From: Candidatus Saccharimonadota bacterium
GTDB lineage: Bacteria; Patescibacteriota; Saccharimonadia; Saccharimonadales; Saccharimonadaceae
Direction: 5' to 3'
NCBI GenBank assembly: GCA_900555265.1
Contig: UNSL01000004.1
Span: 1 to 64,000 of the forward strand
DNA length: 64,000 nucleotides
The translations under genes and the position numbers were made by a program. Of this stretch, positions 33,405 through 42,093 are shown piece after piece. The notes under the pieces are model-generated. The model saw only the letters and a list, made by a program, of their open reading frames with translations, did no database searches and was not told the origin of the DNA. Position 1 is the first letter of the stretch, and each line of letters opens with the position of its first letter.

Positions 33405-35717
33405 CTACCGAACAATTCGTCGACCAGCCCAGCGAGCAATGAATAGCTGGGCTAACATCGCTACGACAATTGCGCCAGCTGCTGGCCACATTATGAACAA
33501 ATTTGGCACGGTAAAGTCGAAGAAGTCGCGCAGGAATCCAAAGCTAAAGCTTCCAGCCGCTATGATGATCACCGATAGAAGATAAAGCAAGCGAGCATGC
33601 TTGGCAGATTTATCGATAGTTACGTCCAGCATAATTCCCACCAAGAACACCAAATATACGCCGAACAAAGTCGCGGTAAGCACGGTCATCGTTGCGACTT
33701 CTGCAGCGTGGCCGGGGAACATAACAGAGGTAATCCAATAGGTGAACGCGACAGTCACGCCAGTAATTAAAGCAATCGGCGTAACAGCCAGCAAAGTATC
33801 ATGCCAAAATCTCTTCGGATTTATTCGATGCTTCGGAACGGGTGGAAACAGCGTCCACATAAGAGTCGGCATAGTCACCAGAAAAATATTCATAAACGTA
33901 ATGTGGCGCGGCGAATACGGATAATTCATATTGATGAGAATCGTCGCAAGAAGAAGCGTCACGCCGTAAATAATTTTATGGAAGAACAAAACAGCGATGA
34001 CTTCGATTGCTTGCATGATTTGATTGCCCAATTTCATTCCCATCGGCAGAGAAGTGAACGAATTGTTAAGCAATATAATGTCGGAAACTCGACGAGAAGC
34101 CGGCGCGCCAGCGTACATTGCCACACCGAGGTCGGCCTTTTTCAGCGCCAAAGCGTCATTCACGCCGTCGCCAACCATACCGGTGAATTTTCCGGATTGC
34201 TGGAATCGATTGATCAAGCGCTCTTTTTGGTCTGGCAAAACTCTGGCAAAAATCGTGTAAGTATCGGCAGCCTTATTAAATTCATCTTCGCTAAGCGCCG
34301 CCAAATCTTCGCCTAAAATCGCCTTTTCTGGATGTTTAATTCCAGCCTCCTTAGCGATGTATTGAACTGTGCGCGGATTATCGCCAGAGATTACGCGAAT
34401 AGTTACGCCTTGGCGCTGCAAAAAATCCACCGTTTCAACAACGCCATGACGCAGAGAATTGCGCAGAACAACCGCACCAATTGCTGTTCCAGAACCGTTT
34501 TTCAAGTCTTTCAATTTGGTTTTATCGTCCGAAAATTCAGCCAACATCAACACGCGCAAACCGTTGTCAGCCCAATCATTCAGCTTCTTCTGAGTTTCCT
34601 TATCCACTGGCGCCAACTTCGACACGAACTCTGGCGCGCCCATCATTAACGTCCGAATTTCGCCATCAATATTCGCCCTCACGCCAGCCATTTTACGCGC
34701 CGACGAAAACGCCATCACTTCCAAAACTTTCGTATTTTTTGGCGACGTAGCTTCCGCCAAAATCGCACGACCAGTGATATTACCGCCACTGGTTTCATGA
34801 GCAATTAACGCCGCAAAGCTGGCAATGTCAGAGTCTGAATAGTCATTTTCATCACCGAAAGCCTCTACCCGCTCCAGCGTAACTTCATCACTAGTCAAGG
34901 TGCCTGTTTTATCTACTGCCAGCAAATTCAAAAGTGCCATGGCTTCAATTGCTGACAATTTCTGCGGCAAGACTTTCGCCTGGGCTAGTCTCAGTGAACC
35001 GAACGCCAAAAGCAGAGAGCTTGCCAACAATAAACCTTCCGGCACAACCGTAACCGCCGCCGAAGTGATGGTTTTTAAGATAACGACGACATTATCGCCA
35101 GAGAAATAATAGACAATAGCAATAAGTAGCGACAGGACAATTGCGCCGTAAGTCAAGAAGTAAATTGCGCGCCAAATCGCCAATTGCAAAGGTGTGAGTT
35201 CTGGTTTGTAACGCTTCAGAACTTGGCTAATCGCGCCAGCTTTCGTGTCGTCACCAATCGCGATTACTCGCGCCGTACCTTCACCAGCCAAAACCGTAGT
35301 CGCCGCCAACACGACATCGCCGTCCTTTTTCTCAATCGACGCAGACTCGCCAGTCAACATACTTTCATTCAGCTCTAAGCCTTTCGACTCAATAACTTTC
35401 GCGTCTGCAGGTAGTTCGTCGCCAGCCTGAATAAGAATCTCATCGCCAATCTTAAGCTCGTCATAACCGACCTCGACAACATTTCCGTCTTTTAACAATC
35501 GAGCTTTCGGCGCGCTCATCAGCTCCAATTGCCGCAAAACTCGCTTGGCCCTTAACTCCTGAATAATGCCAATCGTCGAGTTTACGACAATCACCACCGA
35601 GATAAACCACGCATCACGATATTCGCGAACATAAACCAGCGCGCCAGCCAACAGAAAAATCACTACGACGATAGGTGAAAGTAGGTTTCGCTTAATAATG
35701 TCCAAGTAGTCGCGCAT
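33405..35717 (-). CDS. Cation-translocating P-type ATPase
   Basis: 770 residues from ATG 35715-35717, preferred because it overlaps the upstream stop as TAATG. An earlier ATG would give a 48-base overlap. Order: two membrane helices, actuator domain with LTGES, two helices with VVPEGLLLA (the PEGL form of type II pumps), DKTGTLTSDEV phosphorylation site, nucleotide-binding domain, MVGDGVNDALALKKAD hinge, and about six C-terminal helices. There is no N-terminal heavy-metal domain or CPC, so transport of Ca2+, Mg2+ or another non-heavy-metal cation is likely. Confidence 0.95.
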   Translation of the reverse strand: MRDYLDIIKRNLLSPIVVVIFLLAGALVYVREYRDAWFISVVIVVNSTIGIIQELRAKRVLRQLELMSAPKARLLKDGNVVEVGYDELKIGDEILIQAGDELPADAKVIESKGLELNESMLTGESASIEKKDGDVVLAATTVLAGEGTARVIAIGDDTKAGAISQVLKRYKPELTPLQLAIWRAIYFLTYGAIVLSLLIAIVYYFSGDNVVVILKTITSAAVTVVPEGLLLASSLLLAFGSLRLAQAKVLPQKLSAIEAMALLNLLAVDKTGTLTSDEVTLERVEAFGDENDYSDSDIASFAALIAHETSGGNITGRAILAEATSPKNTKVLEVMAFSSARKMAGVRANIDGEIRTLMMGAPEFVSKLAPVDKETQKKLNDWADNGLRVLMLAEFSDDKTKLKDLKNGSGTAIGAVVLRNSLRHGVVETVDFLQRQGVTIRVISGDNPRTVQYIAKEAGIKHPEKAILGEDLAALSEDEFNKAADTYTIFARVLPDQKERLINRFQQSGKFTGMVGDGVNDALALKKADLGVAMYAGAPASRRVSDIILLNNSFTSLPMGMKLGNQIMQAIEVIAVLFFHKIIYGVTLLLATILINMNYPYSPRHITFMNIFLVTMPTLMWTLFPPVPKHRINPKRFWHDTLLAVTPIALITGVTVAFTYWITSVMFPGHAAEVATMTVLTATLFGVYLVFLVGIMLDVTIDKSAKHARLLYLLSVIIIAAGSFSFGFLRDFFDFTVPNLFIMWPAAGAIVVAMLAQLFIARWAGRRIVR

Positions 35718-36205
35718 TAGCTTGTCCGAATCCTTCTGTAACTGAACCTTGCTCCAACTCGCCAATTTCCGTACGCGTCAGAATCAAATTGATATATCTC
35801 GCCATTTTTCACTTCAGAAATCAAAACCAAGGCAGGATTATACGGCGCCAAAGTTTTATAAAAATGCAAATCTTCATCAGTAACGTGCCTTCTTCCAGGA
35901 AAAACTTCGCGGAATTTGCGTTTGCCGATATCTTCAAAATATCGCGGCTGACCTTTTGGTGGAAGAAATAATTCCGCACGCATACCCATTCGAGAAATTA
36001 TCTTTTTAACGTCAGATAAAATCAACGGCGAAGTCGCCTCCAAATACATCATCAGCTGCTTTTTATTCGTCAAAAACACCGACGCCTTAGCCGTGCGACT
36101 AACATCAGCGTGCCACAAAATTATCGACTGAACATCAATTGGAAAACCAAATTTTTCCTTAGCAATTCGCTCCAGTGCCAGCTCGTCGTACGTCGCCTTA
36201 TTCAT
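35717..36205 (-). CDS. Unknown 162-residue protein coupled to the P-type ATPase
   Basis: Not recognised. A soluble alpha/beta protein with no signal peptide or membrane helix. Residues 1-75 read as a compact domain (ERIAKEKFGFPIDVQSIILW), followed by a basic stretch (GKRKFREVFPGRRHVTDED). A beta-rich C-terminus (ALVLISEVKNGEIYQFDSD) ends SYRRIRTS. TAAAAT ends 7 bases before the ATG. The stop overlaps the ATPase start (TAATG), so a role linked to the pump is possible. Confidence 0.75.
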   Translation of the reverse strand: MNKATYDELALERIAKEKFGFPIDVQSIILWHADVSRTAKASVFLTNKKQLMMYLEATSPLILSDVKKIISRMGMRAELFLPPKGQPRYFEDIGKRKFREVFPGRRHVTDEDLHFYKTLAPYNPALVLISEVKNGEIYQFDSDAYGNWRVGARFSYRRIRTS

Positions 36206-36260
36206 AGATAATATTTTACCATTTTTTTATGAGGTGCGCGAGATGGCAAAGATGTGAAAT

Positions 36261-36480
36261 CTAATAACCAACCTGCCTGGTCGATTTGACTGCTTGACGG
36301 GAAATATCCAAGTGGCTTTTACCCTTAAACGCGTCTTCTGGATGTTTTTCATTCCAAGCGTCGACATTTTCTTCAGTACAATCTTTAATGGCATGATTAA
36401 CACAAAACTCAAGTCGCTTAATGCTTTGGGTATTAGCAATTTTGATATTGCGTTCTGAAGACTGCCGACATGGTAGAATA
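36261..36480 (-). pseudogene. Start-less coding remnant
   Basis: A minus-strand frame ending in TAG at 36261-36263 gives protein-like sequence (SIKRLEFCVNHAIKDCTEEN, AWNEKHPEDAFKGKSH) but has no start codon before it runs into the uvrD start region. It is probably the 3' end of a deleted gene. A longer ORF in another frame of the same stretch lacks any protein-like character. Confidence 0.4.
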
Positions 36481-36485
36481 AAACT

Positions 36486-39400
36486 ATGGATTTCAATACT
36501 CGTTACGCTAAATTAAACGATAATCAACGACAAGCAGTCGACTACATTCACGGATCGCTTTTGGTAATTGCTGGGCCAGGAACGGGGAAAACCGAGCTTC
36601 TAAGTATGCGTACCGCCCAAATCCTAAGACAAACCGACACTTTGCCAAACAGTATTTTATGTCTAACGTTTACAGAAAGCGGCGCCACGAACATGCGCCA
36701 ACGACTCCGCCAGATTATCGGTGAGGATGCGTATAAAATTGCGATTCATACATTTCACAGCTTCGGCACAGAAATCATCAATCAACATCGCGAGTATTTT
36801 TTCCGTGGCGCCGACGCTCAGCCGGTTGACGAATTGACGCAATATCAAATTATCTCTGGAATACTCGAAGAACTTGATTGGCGAAATCCATTAAGCGCGA
36901 AAAACAATGGGGAATTTGTCTACATCAAAGACTTCATCCGCATTATTTCTGAGTTCAAGCAAAGCGGCTTAACGCCGTCAGAATTACGGGCAATTATTGA
37001 GGACAATCAAAGCACAATCGCCGAAATTGCGCCAGACATTCAGCAAGTATTTTCCGCCAAAATATCGAAAAAGACAATCGAAATGTTTGCGCCGATAGCT
37101 GAGAAAATTGCCAATTTAGCCGCCAAAAATCCTGACGAGAAAAACTCAAAATTGCCAGCCTCAATCACGCCATACGCCAACGTTTTGGCGCTGAGCATTG
37201 TGCACGCCACCCAGGAAGCGATTGACGAAAACTCAACCAAGCCGCTGACTGCTTGGAAAAATAAATGGTGTGAAAAAAATGCCAATGGCGAATTTGTCCT
37301 GAAAGATTTTACCGCCGCAGAAAAATTATCTGCCGCAATTGACGTTTACGAGAAATACGTAAATATTTTATCCGAACGCTCGTTATTTGACTACGACGAC
37401 ATGATTTTATCCGTTATTCAAGCCTGCGAATCTCACCCAGAACTGCGCGCAAATCTCCAAGAGCAATTCCAATTCATCATGGTCGACGAGTTCCAGGACA
37501 CAAATTTGGCGCAATTACGATTATTGTTCAATTTGACCAGCGAGAACGACGATAATCCAAACATCATGGCAGTCGGCGATGACGACCAAGCAATCTTCAG
37601 CTTCCAAGGCGCAGACGTGGGCAACATCCATCGTTTCCGCCAGCATTATCACGACCCAAAAATTATCGTTTTGACCGACAATTATCGTTCCGCCGAGAAC
37701 ATTTTATCCTCAGCACGAGACGTTATCACCCAAGGCGCGGATCGACTGGAAAACACGATCGACGGACTATCAAAGCAATTGACCGCACACGCAAATAGCG
37801 AAGGCTCAAAAGTCGAAATCCAAGAATTCTCATCTGTTGGCGAAGAGCGAGCGGGAATTGCCAAACAAATTGCTAAGCTGATAAAAAATGGCGAGAAACC
37901 AGAAAACATCACGATTATTGCGCGCCACCATAAAGAACTCATTGAAATTCTTCCGCATCTTTATAAGGAAAATCTTTTTGTTAATTACGAGCGCCACGAC
38001 GACATTCTAGAGCAAGACATAATCCAAATTCTGGACAAATTAGCGCGAACTGTCGTGGCGATTAGCCAGAATAATTTGGACGTTGCCAATAGTCTACTAC
38101 CGGAAATTACGGCTCATCCAGCGTTTGGATTTTCTGCGCTGGACATCTGGAAATTGAGCCTTCAAGCTTACAAAAATCGGCAATTGTGGCTGGAAAGTAT
38201 GTTGGCAAATAGCGTATTTAAGGAATTTGCAAAGTGGCTTTTGGAGCGCGCTAAAGACGTGCCGAATCTGCCATTGGAAGAGCAATTGGACAATTTATTA
38301 GGCTTAACTAACGATGAAAGCGGCGATCTTCAAGTCAATTCTCTCGCCAATTTCTATTTCTCGCCAGAAAAGCTAGATAAAAACCCAGAAGCATATCTGA
38401 CAATTCTGGAAAGTTTGCGTACTTTGCGTCAAAAACTTCGCGATCGAATCACCGATAAAAACCCAACTCTGGAAGATTTTTTGGAATTTATTGATCTGCA
38501 TATTTCAACAAAAACTCGCTTAACGCAAATTCGCACGCACGCAAGTTCACTCAGCGGCGCCATAAACTTAATGACCGCCCATAAATCCAAAGGTCTGGAA
38601 TTTCCGCACGTTTTCGTGATTGGGGCAATTGACAGCGCTTGGGGCGAGAAGGTTCGTTCACGCAGCCGAGCTATCCGATATCCCGCAAATCTCCAGCTTC
38701 AGCCAGCGGGCGCCACTTACGACGAACGACTTCGGCTATTTTTCGTGGCGATGACTCGCGCCAAAACCACATTGACCATGGCTTATTCTCAAACCAACGA
38801 TTCTGGTAGCGACACGATAATTGCCAGTTTCTTGACGAATTGCACGCCGACCGTCATTCCGACCAGCGACGATCCAGCGGAACAAATTGAACTCGCTGAA
38901 ACCGACTGGACGACACGACTAACTTCGCCGATTGTTCCAGAATTAAAGGATTTATTGGCGCCAGCGCTGGAAACATACAAGCTTTCCGCGACGCATTTGA
39001 ATAATTTCCTCGACGTTTCACGTGGCGGACCGCAGAATTTCTTATTGAACAATTTGCTACATTTTCCATCCGCCAAAAATTCCGCCGCAGCTTACGGAAC
39101 TGCGATTCACAGCAGCCTTCAGCAAGCACATTGCTCATTAAGCGCCGATCACCAATTGCCAAGCACCGAACAAATCCTCCAATTTTTCCAAAAATCCCTC
39201 GAGAGCCAACATTTGCCAGCGGACGATTTTCAATTGTATTTGGATAAAGGGAAGTCGGCTTTAACTGCGTTCTTAAACGCCAAATCTTCAGATTTTCACG
39301 AAACGGATTTGGCGGAATTGGACTTTTCAAACCAAGGCGTAATTATAGATAACGCCAGATTGACCGGTAAACTTGACGTTGTCGACATCGACAAGCAAAA

Positions 39401-39782
39401 TAAAACCATCTTCGTAACGGATTATAAAACTGGCAAGCCGGCGCATTCTTGGAAAGGTTCGGCCGATTACGAGAAAATCAAACTTCATAAATATCGTCAG
39501 CAATTGATGTTCTATCAGCTGCTGGTCGAGCATTCACGCGATTATAGCAATTTCACGTTTACCGGTGGGCGACTGCAATTTGTCGAGCCAGACATGAAGA
39601 CCGGCGATATTCTCAGCCTGGAAGACACATTCTCCAGCGAAGAATTATCCGAATTCGCGAAACTCGTAAACATCATTTGGCGAAAAATTACCACGTTAGA
39701 TCTGCCGGATATTTCTGGCTATTCGGCGGATTATAAGGGGATGCTACAATTCGAAAAAGACCTGCTGGCGGGCGAAATATAA
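36486..39782 (+). CDS. UvrD/Rep-family helicase with C-terminal PD-(D/E)XK nuclease
   Basis: 1098 residues. Superfamily 1A motors: Q motif LNDNQRQAVDY, Walker A GPGTGKTE (30-37), motif II VDEFQDTN, motif III GDDDQAIFSFQGA, motif IV NYRS, motif V TAHKSKGLEFPHVFV and motif VI FVAMTRAK. The last ~230 residues hold a RecB-like nuclease: AAYGTAIHSSLQ, LTGKLDVVD, FVTDYKTGKP and the QLMFYQLLVEH helix. This combination resembles AddA or AdnA-type double-strand-break resection enzymes, made here as a single chain. TAGAAT ends 6 bases before the ATG. Confidence 0.95.
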   Translation: MDFNTRYAKLNDNQRQAVDYIHGSLLVIAGPGTGKTELLSMRTAQILRQTDTLPNSILCLTFTESGATNMRQRLRQIIGEDAYKIAIHTFHSFGTEIINQHREYFFRGADAQPVDELTQYQIISGILEELDWRNPLSAKNNGEFVYIKDFIRIISEFKQSGLTPSELRAIIEDNQSTIAEIAPDIQQVFSAKISKKTIEMFAPIAEKIANLAAKNPDEKNSKLPASITPYANVLALSIVHATQEAIDENSTKPLTAWKNKWCEKNANGEFVLKDFTAAEKLSAAIDVYEKYVNILSERSLFDYDDMILSVIQACESHPELRANLQEQFQFIMVDEFQDTNLAQLRLLFNLTSENDDNPNIMAVGDDDQAIFSFQGADVGNIHRFRQHYHDPKIIVLTDNYRSAENILSSARDVITQGADRLENTIDGLSKQLTAHANSEGSKVEIQEFSSVGEERAGIAKQIAKLIKNGEKPENITIIARHHKELIEILPHLYKENLFVNYERHDDILEQDIIQILDKLARTVVAISQNNLDVANSLLPEITAHPAFGFSALDIWKLSLQAYKNRQLWLESMLANSVFKEFAKWLLERAKDVPNLPLEEQLDNLLGLTNDESGDLQVNSLANFYFSPEKLDKNPEAYLTILESLRTLRQKLRDRITDKNPTLEDFLEFIDLHISTKTRLTQIRTHASSLSGAINLMTAHKSKGLEFPHVFVIGAIDSAWGEKVRSRSRAIRYPANLQLQPAGATYDERLRLFFVAMTRAKTTLTMAYSQTNDSGSDTIIASFLTNCTPTVIPTSDDPAEQIELAETDWTTRLTSPIVPELKDLLAPALETYKLSATHLNNFLDVSRGGPQNFLLNNLLHFPSAKNSAAAYGTAIHSSLQQAHCSLSADHQLPSTEQILQFFQKSLESQHLPADDFQLYLDKGKSALTAFLNAKSSDFHETDLAELDFSNQGVIIDNARLTGKLDVVDIDKQNKTIFVTDYKTGKPAHSWKGSADYEKIKLHKYRQQLMFYQLLVEHSRDYSNFTFTGGRLQFVEPDMKTGDILSLEDTFSSEELSEFAKLVNIIWRKITTLDLPDISGYSADYKGMLQFEKDLLAGEI

Positions 39783-39801
39783 AAATTATTCTAGTATATT
39801 G

Positions 39802-39830
39802 TTGCATTTTTTTATAATTAGTGTTATTAT
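39802..39830 (+). promoter_or_regulatory. Promoter of the 39840-40549 RNA locus
   Basis: TTGCAT (39802-39807), 17 bases, TATTAT (39825-39830). A TATAAT overlaps at 39828. Transcription would begin near 39838, just ahead of the first hairpin. Confidence 0.6.
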
Positions 39831-39848
39831 AATAAATGCTTTATTGGT

Positions 39849-39904
39849 AGAGCCGATTTCATATCGTGCTCTCCAGGAGCATGGTTGAGAAGTCGGCTCT
39901 TTTC
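39849..39904 (+). other. Terminator-like leader hairpin (attenuator candidate)
   Basis: AGAGCCGA (39849-39856) pairs perfectly with TCGGCTCT (39893-39900) and TTTTC follows. A second stem GTGCTC/GAGCAT sits inside. A GCCGTA/TACGGC hairpin follows at about 39910-39925, before the ribosome site. Confidence 0.7.
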
Positions 39905-39945
39905 TTCACGCCGTATAGTTACGGCGCAGAAAGAGGTGAAAACTC

Positions 39946-40107
39946 ATGCCTACGTGGACCGATGCCGATCGCGATAGGGCGATCAGCAAAGGTAAAGCTG
40001 GAGGTAAGCTCTCTGACTGGGAGCGAAAAAAGCTTGAGGAGGCAGTGAAGGTCAATAATCGCGGCGATGACGCCGCTGATGCCCTGAAGAAGCAGGACCA
40101 TCACTGA
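39946..40107 (+). CDS. Small charged protein, 53 residues, strong SD
   Basis: ATG at 39946 with SD AGAGGTG seven bases upstream, stop TGA at 40105-40107. The product is very hydrophilic: MPTWTDADRDRAISKGKAGG, then a likely amphipathic helix (LSDWERKKLEEAVKVNN) and a His-His end. Not recognised. Composition is GC-richer than the flanking genes. It lies between an attenuator-like hairpin and ~440 bases of dense structured RNA. It could be a leader-type or regulatory peptide, or a small RNA-associated protein. Confidence 0.6.
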   Translation: MPTWTDADRDRAISKGKAGGKLSDWERKKLEEAVKVNNRGDDAADALKKQDHH

Positions 40108-40230
40108 CCCTCAGGATGACGGTCATAGATCTTAATCTATCTATGGGAAAGTTGATTTAGAATCAACAAAAGGGTGTCCGTCCACCCCTGGGCCTGATTC
40201 CCCAGCCGGTAATCCGGAAAAGAATCAAAG
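40108..40230 (+). other. Run of short hairpins after the 53-residue ORF
   Basis: Successive perfect stems: GACC/GGTC, CATAGAT/ATCTATG, GTTGATT/AATCAAC, GGGTG/CACCC, CTGGG/CCCAG and CCGG/CCGG. No ORF longer than a few tens of codons is convincing on either strand. Looks non-coding. Confidence 0.55.
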
Positions 40231-40302
40231 GGATGTGCGACCTGGAGTCCCTCTCTCTCGTACGAGAGAGAGGAGAGGGTTCGACTCCCTCCATGTCCGC
40301 CA
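40231..40302 (+). ncRNA. tRNA-like element without an anticodon loop
   Basis: Acceptor GGATGTG (40231-40237) with CATGTCC (40292-40298, two G-T pairs), D-like arm GAC/GTC with a GG-containing loop (40239-40249), then a 10-bp stem with a 4-base GTAC loop (40250-40273) where the anticodon arm should be. A perfect T-arm GAGGG-TTCGACT-CCCTC (40275-40291), discriminator G and encoded CCA (40300-40302) complete it. No anticodon can be read. The tRNA-like domain of tmRNA is similar in plan, but no tag frame is enclosed. Confidence 0.6.
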
Positions 40303-40316
40303 TCCGGCAATCGAAA

Positions 40317-40426
40317 AACCTAACGCTGTCGAGCGCCTCAACGGCGGCGTTCAGGTTCATCAATACTCCCCGCTAGACAATGACGTCTAGCAACGTGAGC
40401 CGGCACGTGGAAGTATTGATGTTTTC
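40317..40426 (+). other. Two strong hairpins, second terminator-like
   Basis: AACCTAACGC (40317-40326) pairs with GCGTTCAGGTT (40347-40357, one bulge). CATCAATACT (40358-40367) pairs perfectly with AGTATTGATG (40412-40421), encloses GCTAGAC/GTCTAGC, and is followed by TTTTC. Confidence 0.65.
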
Positions 40427-40510
40427 TAATTTTCGGGTTCGCGAGTTCACTCGTGGTAGTTTTTCTCACCGTTGAGATCAACTCCGAGCAGAACCGCTCG
40501 AGCCCGCCAC

Positions 40511-40549
40511 ACCCTATCTCGATGATGAGATAGGGTTTTCTCCTTTTTG
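40511..40549 (+). terminator. Strong terminator closing the RNA locus
   Basis: ACCCTATCTC pairs perfectly with GAGATAGGGT around GATGAT, followed by TTTCTCCTTTTT. The 40427-40510 stretch before it holds only weaker inverted repeats (GAGTTCACTC type). Confidence 0.9.
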
Positions 40550-40565
40550 TGATAAAATAACAGAG

Positions 40566-41537
40566 ATGATATCGTTTTGGAATGATTTACCGCAGCCATT
40601 TTTCATATTGGCACCGATGGAAGCCGTCACCGACGTCGTGTTTCGTCATGTCGTGAAACAAGCTGGTGCGCCAGATATATTTTTCACTGAGTTCGCAAAT
40701 GCCACCGGCTGGGTTCACGCTGGCGATAAGGCCATAGCTGGGCGACTAATTAAAACTGACGATGAACAGCCGCTCATTGCGCAAATCTGGGGTGGCGAGC
40801 CAGGGGATATGGAAGCTTTCGCGAAGCACTGCGCGGAACTTGGTTTTAACGGAATTGATATCAATATGGGTTGTCCCGCCAAATCTGCCATTAAAAGCGG
40901 TGGCGCGGCTCTGATTCATCGACCCGATATAGCGATAGCCGCAATTGACGCCGCCAAAAAATCTGGATTGCCAGTTAGCGTAAAAACTCGGCTGGGTTAT
41001 ACTTATGTCGATGAATGGCGAGAGTGGCTGACGACAATTCTCAAACAAGACATCGTGAACTTGACGATTCATCTGCGCACAAAAAAAGAGATGAGCAAAG
41101 TTGCGGCGCATTATGAATTGATTGACGAGATTGTTAAGCTGCGCGATGAAATTGCCCCACAAACATTCCTGACTATCAACGGCGATATTCGCGATCGAGA
41201 GCATGGGCTGGAAATTGCCAGAAAACATCCCGGCGTGAGTGGAATTATGATTGGGCGAGGCGTTTTTAGTGATCCGTTCTGCTTCCGTAAATCGAAAACT
41301 GACGCAGAGAATCATAAAGAAGAACTATTGGCGCTTCTTAATTATCACTTGGATTTGTTCGATTCTTACCAGCCGATTTTAGGGCGACCTTTTGAAACTC
41401 TAAAACGTTTTTTCAAGATTTATATTCGCGATTTTGACGGCGCAAAGGAACTTCGAGAAAACTTGATGCACACCACGACAACCGACGAGGTGCGATCAAT
41501 ACTTGCACACAACGATCATCCACACTATACTTATTGA
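40566..41537 (+). CDS. dus: tRNA-dihydrouridine synthase
   Basis: 323 residues, TIM-barrel flavoenzyme of the Dus family. FMN-binding opening LAPMEAVTDVVFR, catalytic-loop Cys in NMGCPAKSAIKSGGAAL, PVSVKTRLGY, and phosphate-binding GIMIGRGVFSDPF. The C-terminal ~70-residue helical domain has the LLNYHLDLFD region. It reduces uridine to dihydrouridine in tRNA D-loops. TAAAAT ends 7 bases before the ATG. The stop is TGA, showing that TGA is not reassigned. The next gene starts one base after the stop. Confidence 0.95.
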   Translation: MISFWNDLPQPFFILAPMEAVTDVVFRHVVKQAGAPDIFFTEFANATGWVHAGDKAIAGRLIKTDDEQPLIAQIWGGEPGDMEAFAKHCAELGFNGIDINMGCPAKSAIKSGGAALIHRPDIAIAAIDAAKKSGLPVSVKTRLGYTYVDEWREWLTTILKQDIVNLTIHLRTKKEMSKVAAHYELIDEIVKLRDEIAPQTFLTINGDIRDREHGLEIARKHPGVSGIMIGRGVFSDPFCFRKSKTDAENHKEELLALLNYHLDLFDSYQPILGRPFETLKRFFKIYIRDFDGAKELRENLMHTTTTDEVRSILAHNDHPHYTY

Positions 41538-41538
41538 C

Positions 41539-41994
41539 ATGACAACAAAAAAACAAAAACTACAAAAACAACAGGCCATAGACACATGGATCGTCATAGC
41601 ATTATGGGTAAGTGCTATCTGGTTCTCGTTCGCACGCGGATTCATTACTGGCATCGGCGGTTGGGTACTAGCACTACTTGCCCCGTGGGCGCTTATCGTT
41701 AGCTGTATCTGTCTTGCAATCATCTCCCGACAAATGAAAAAACGCCATGCATCAAAAGACCATCTCACCACAATAGTACGTGTTTCCTTTATCGTCATGT
41801 CAATCTCATTATTTATCTGCGGCCTTGCAATGCCTGATTTTAGCGACATGGAGACCTTTTCAACATTATCCGTGTATACAAATAACGCTATTTCATTTAA
41901 AACATCAAAAACTATCGCCATTATCTCAGGGTTTGTAGTGGTTCTGTCTCTATTCGTGGCTGTTACTTTTGGTATCGCTGAAGATAAAGAATAG
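41539..41994 (+). CDS. Four-helix membrane protein, unknown
   Basis: 151 residues from ATG 41539, chosen because it lies just past the dus stop. Four predicted membrane helices in two hairpins, with a basic N-terminus (TKKQKLQKQQ) and a Lys/Arg cluster (RQMKKRHASKDH) between the pairs; the extracytoplasmic loop is MPDFSDMETFSTLS. No family recognised. No independent promoter is visible; probably co-transcribed with dus. Confidence 0.65.
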   Translation: MTTKKQKLQKQQAIDTWIVIALWVSAIWFSFARGFITGIGGWVLALLAPWALIVSCICLAIISRQMKKRHASKDHLTTIVRVSFIVMSISLFICGLAMPDFSDMETFSTLSVYTNNAISFKTSKTIAIISGFVVVLSLFVAVTFGIAEDKE

Positions 41995-42093
41995 ACGACG
42001 GAAGACGTCGCTATTTAGATTAGTATTAATTAGAGTCTTAGTGCTATACACAAATTGATTGAAAAAGTATAGATAATATTATATAATATAAAT

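Noticed and set aside
36227-36496. Minus-strand 89-codon ORF before the helicase gene
   Set aside because: Its start overlaps the helicase start and its sequence is not protein-like; another frame of the same stretch is more convincing as a remnant.
40231-40302. Complete tmRNA (ssrA)
   Set aside because: The tRNA-like ends are adjacent with a closed hairpin between them; there is no tag frame, no pseudoknots and no typical 5' segment. Kept only as a tRNA-like element.
40163-40363. Minus-strand 66-codon ORF over the tRNA-like region
   Set aside because: Overlaps strongly paired RNA, has no ribosome site and gives an Arg/Pro-rich product without protein character.
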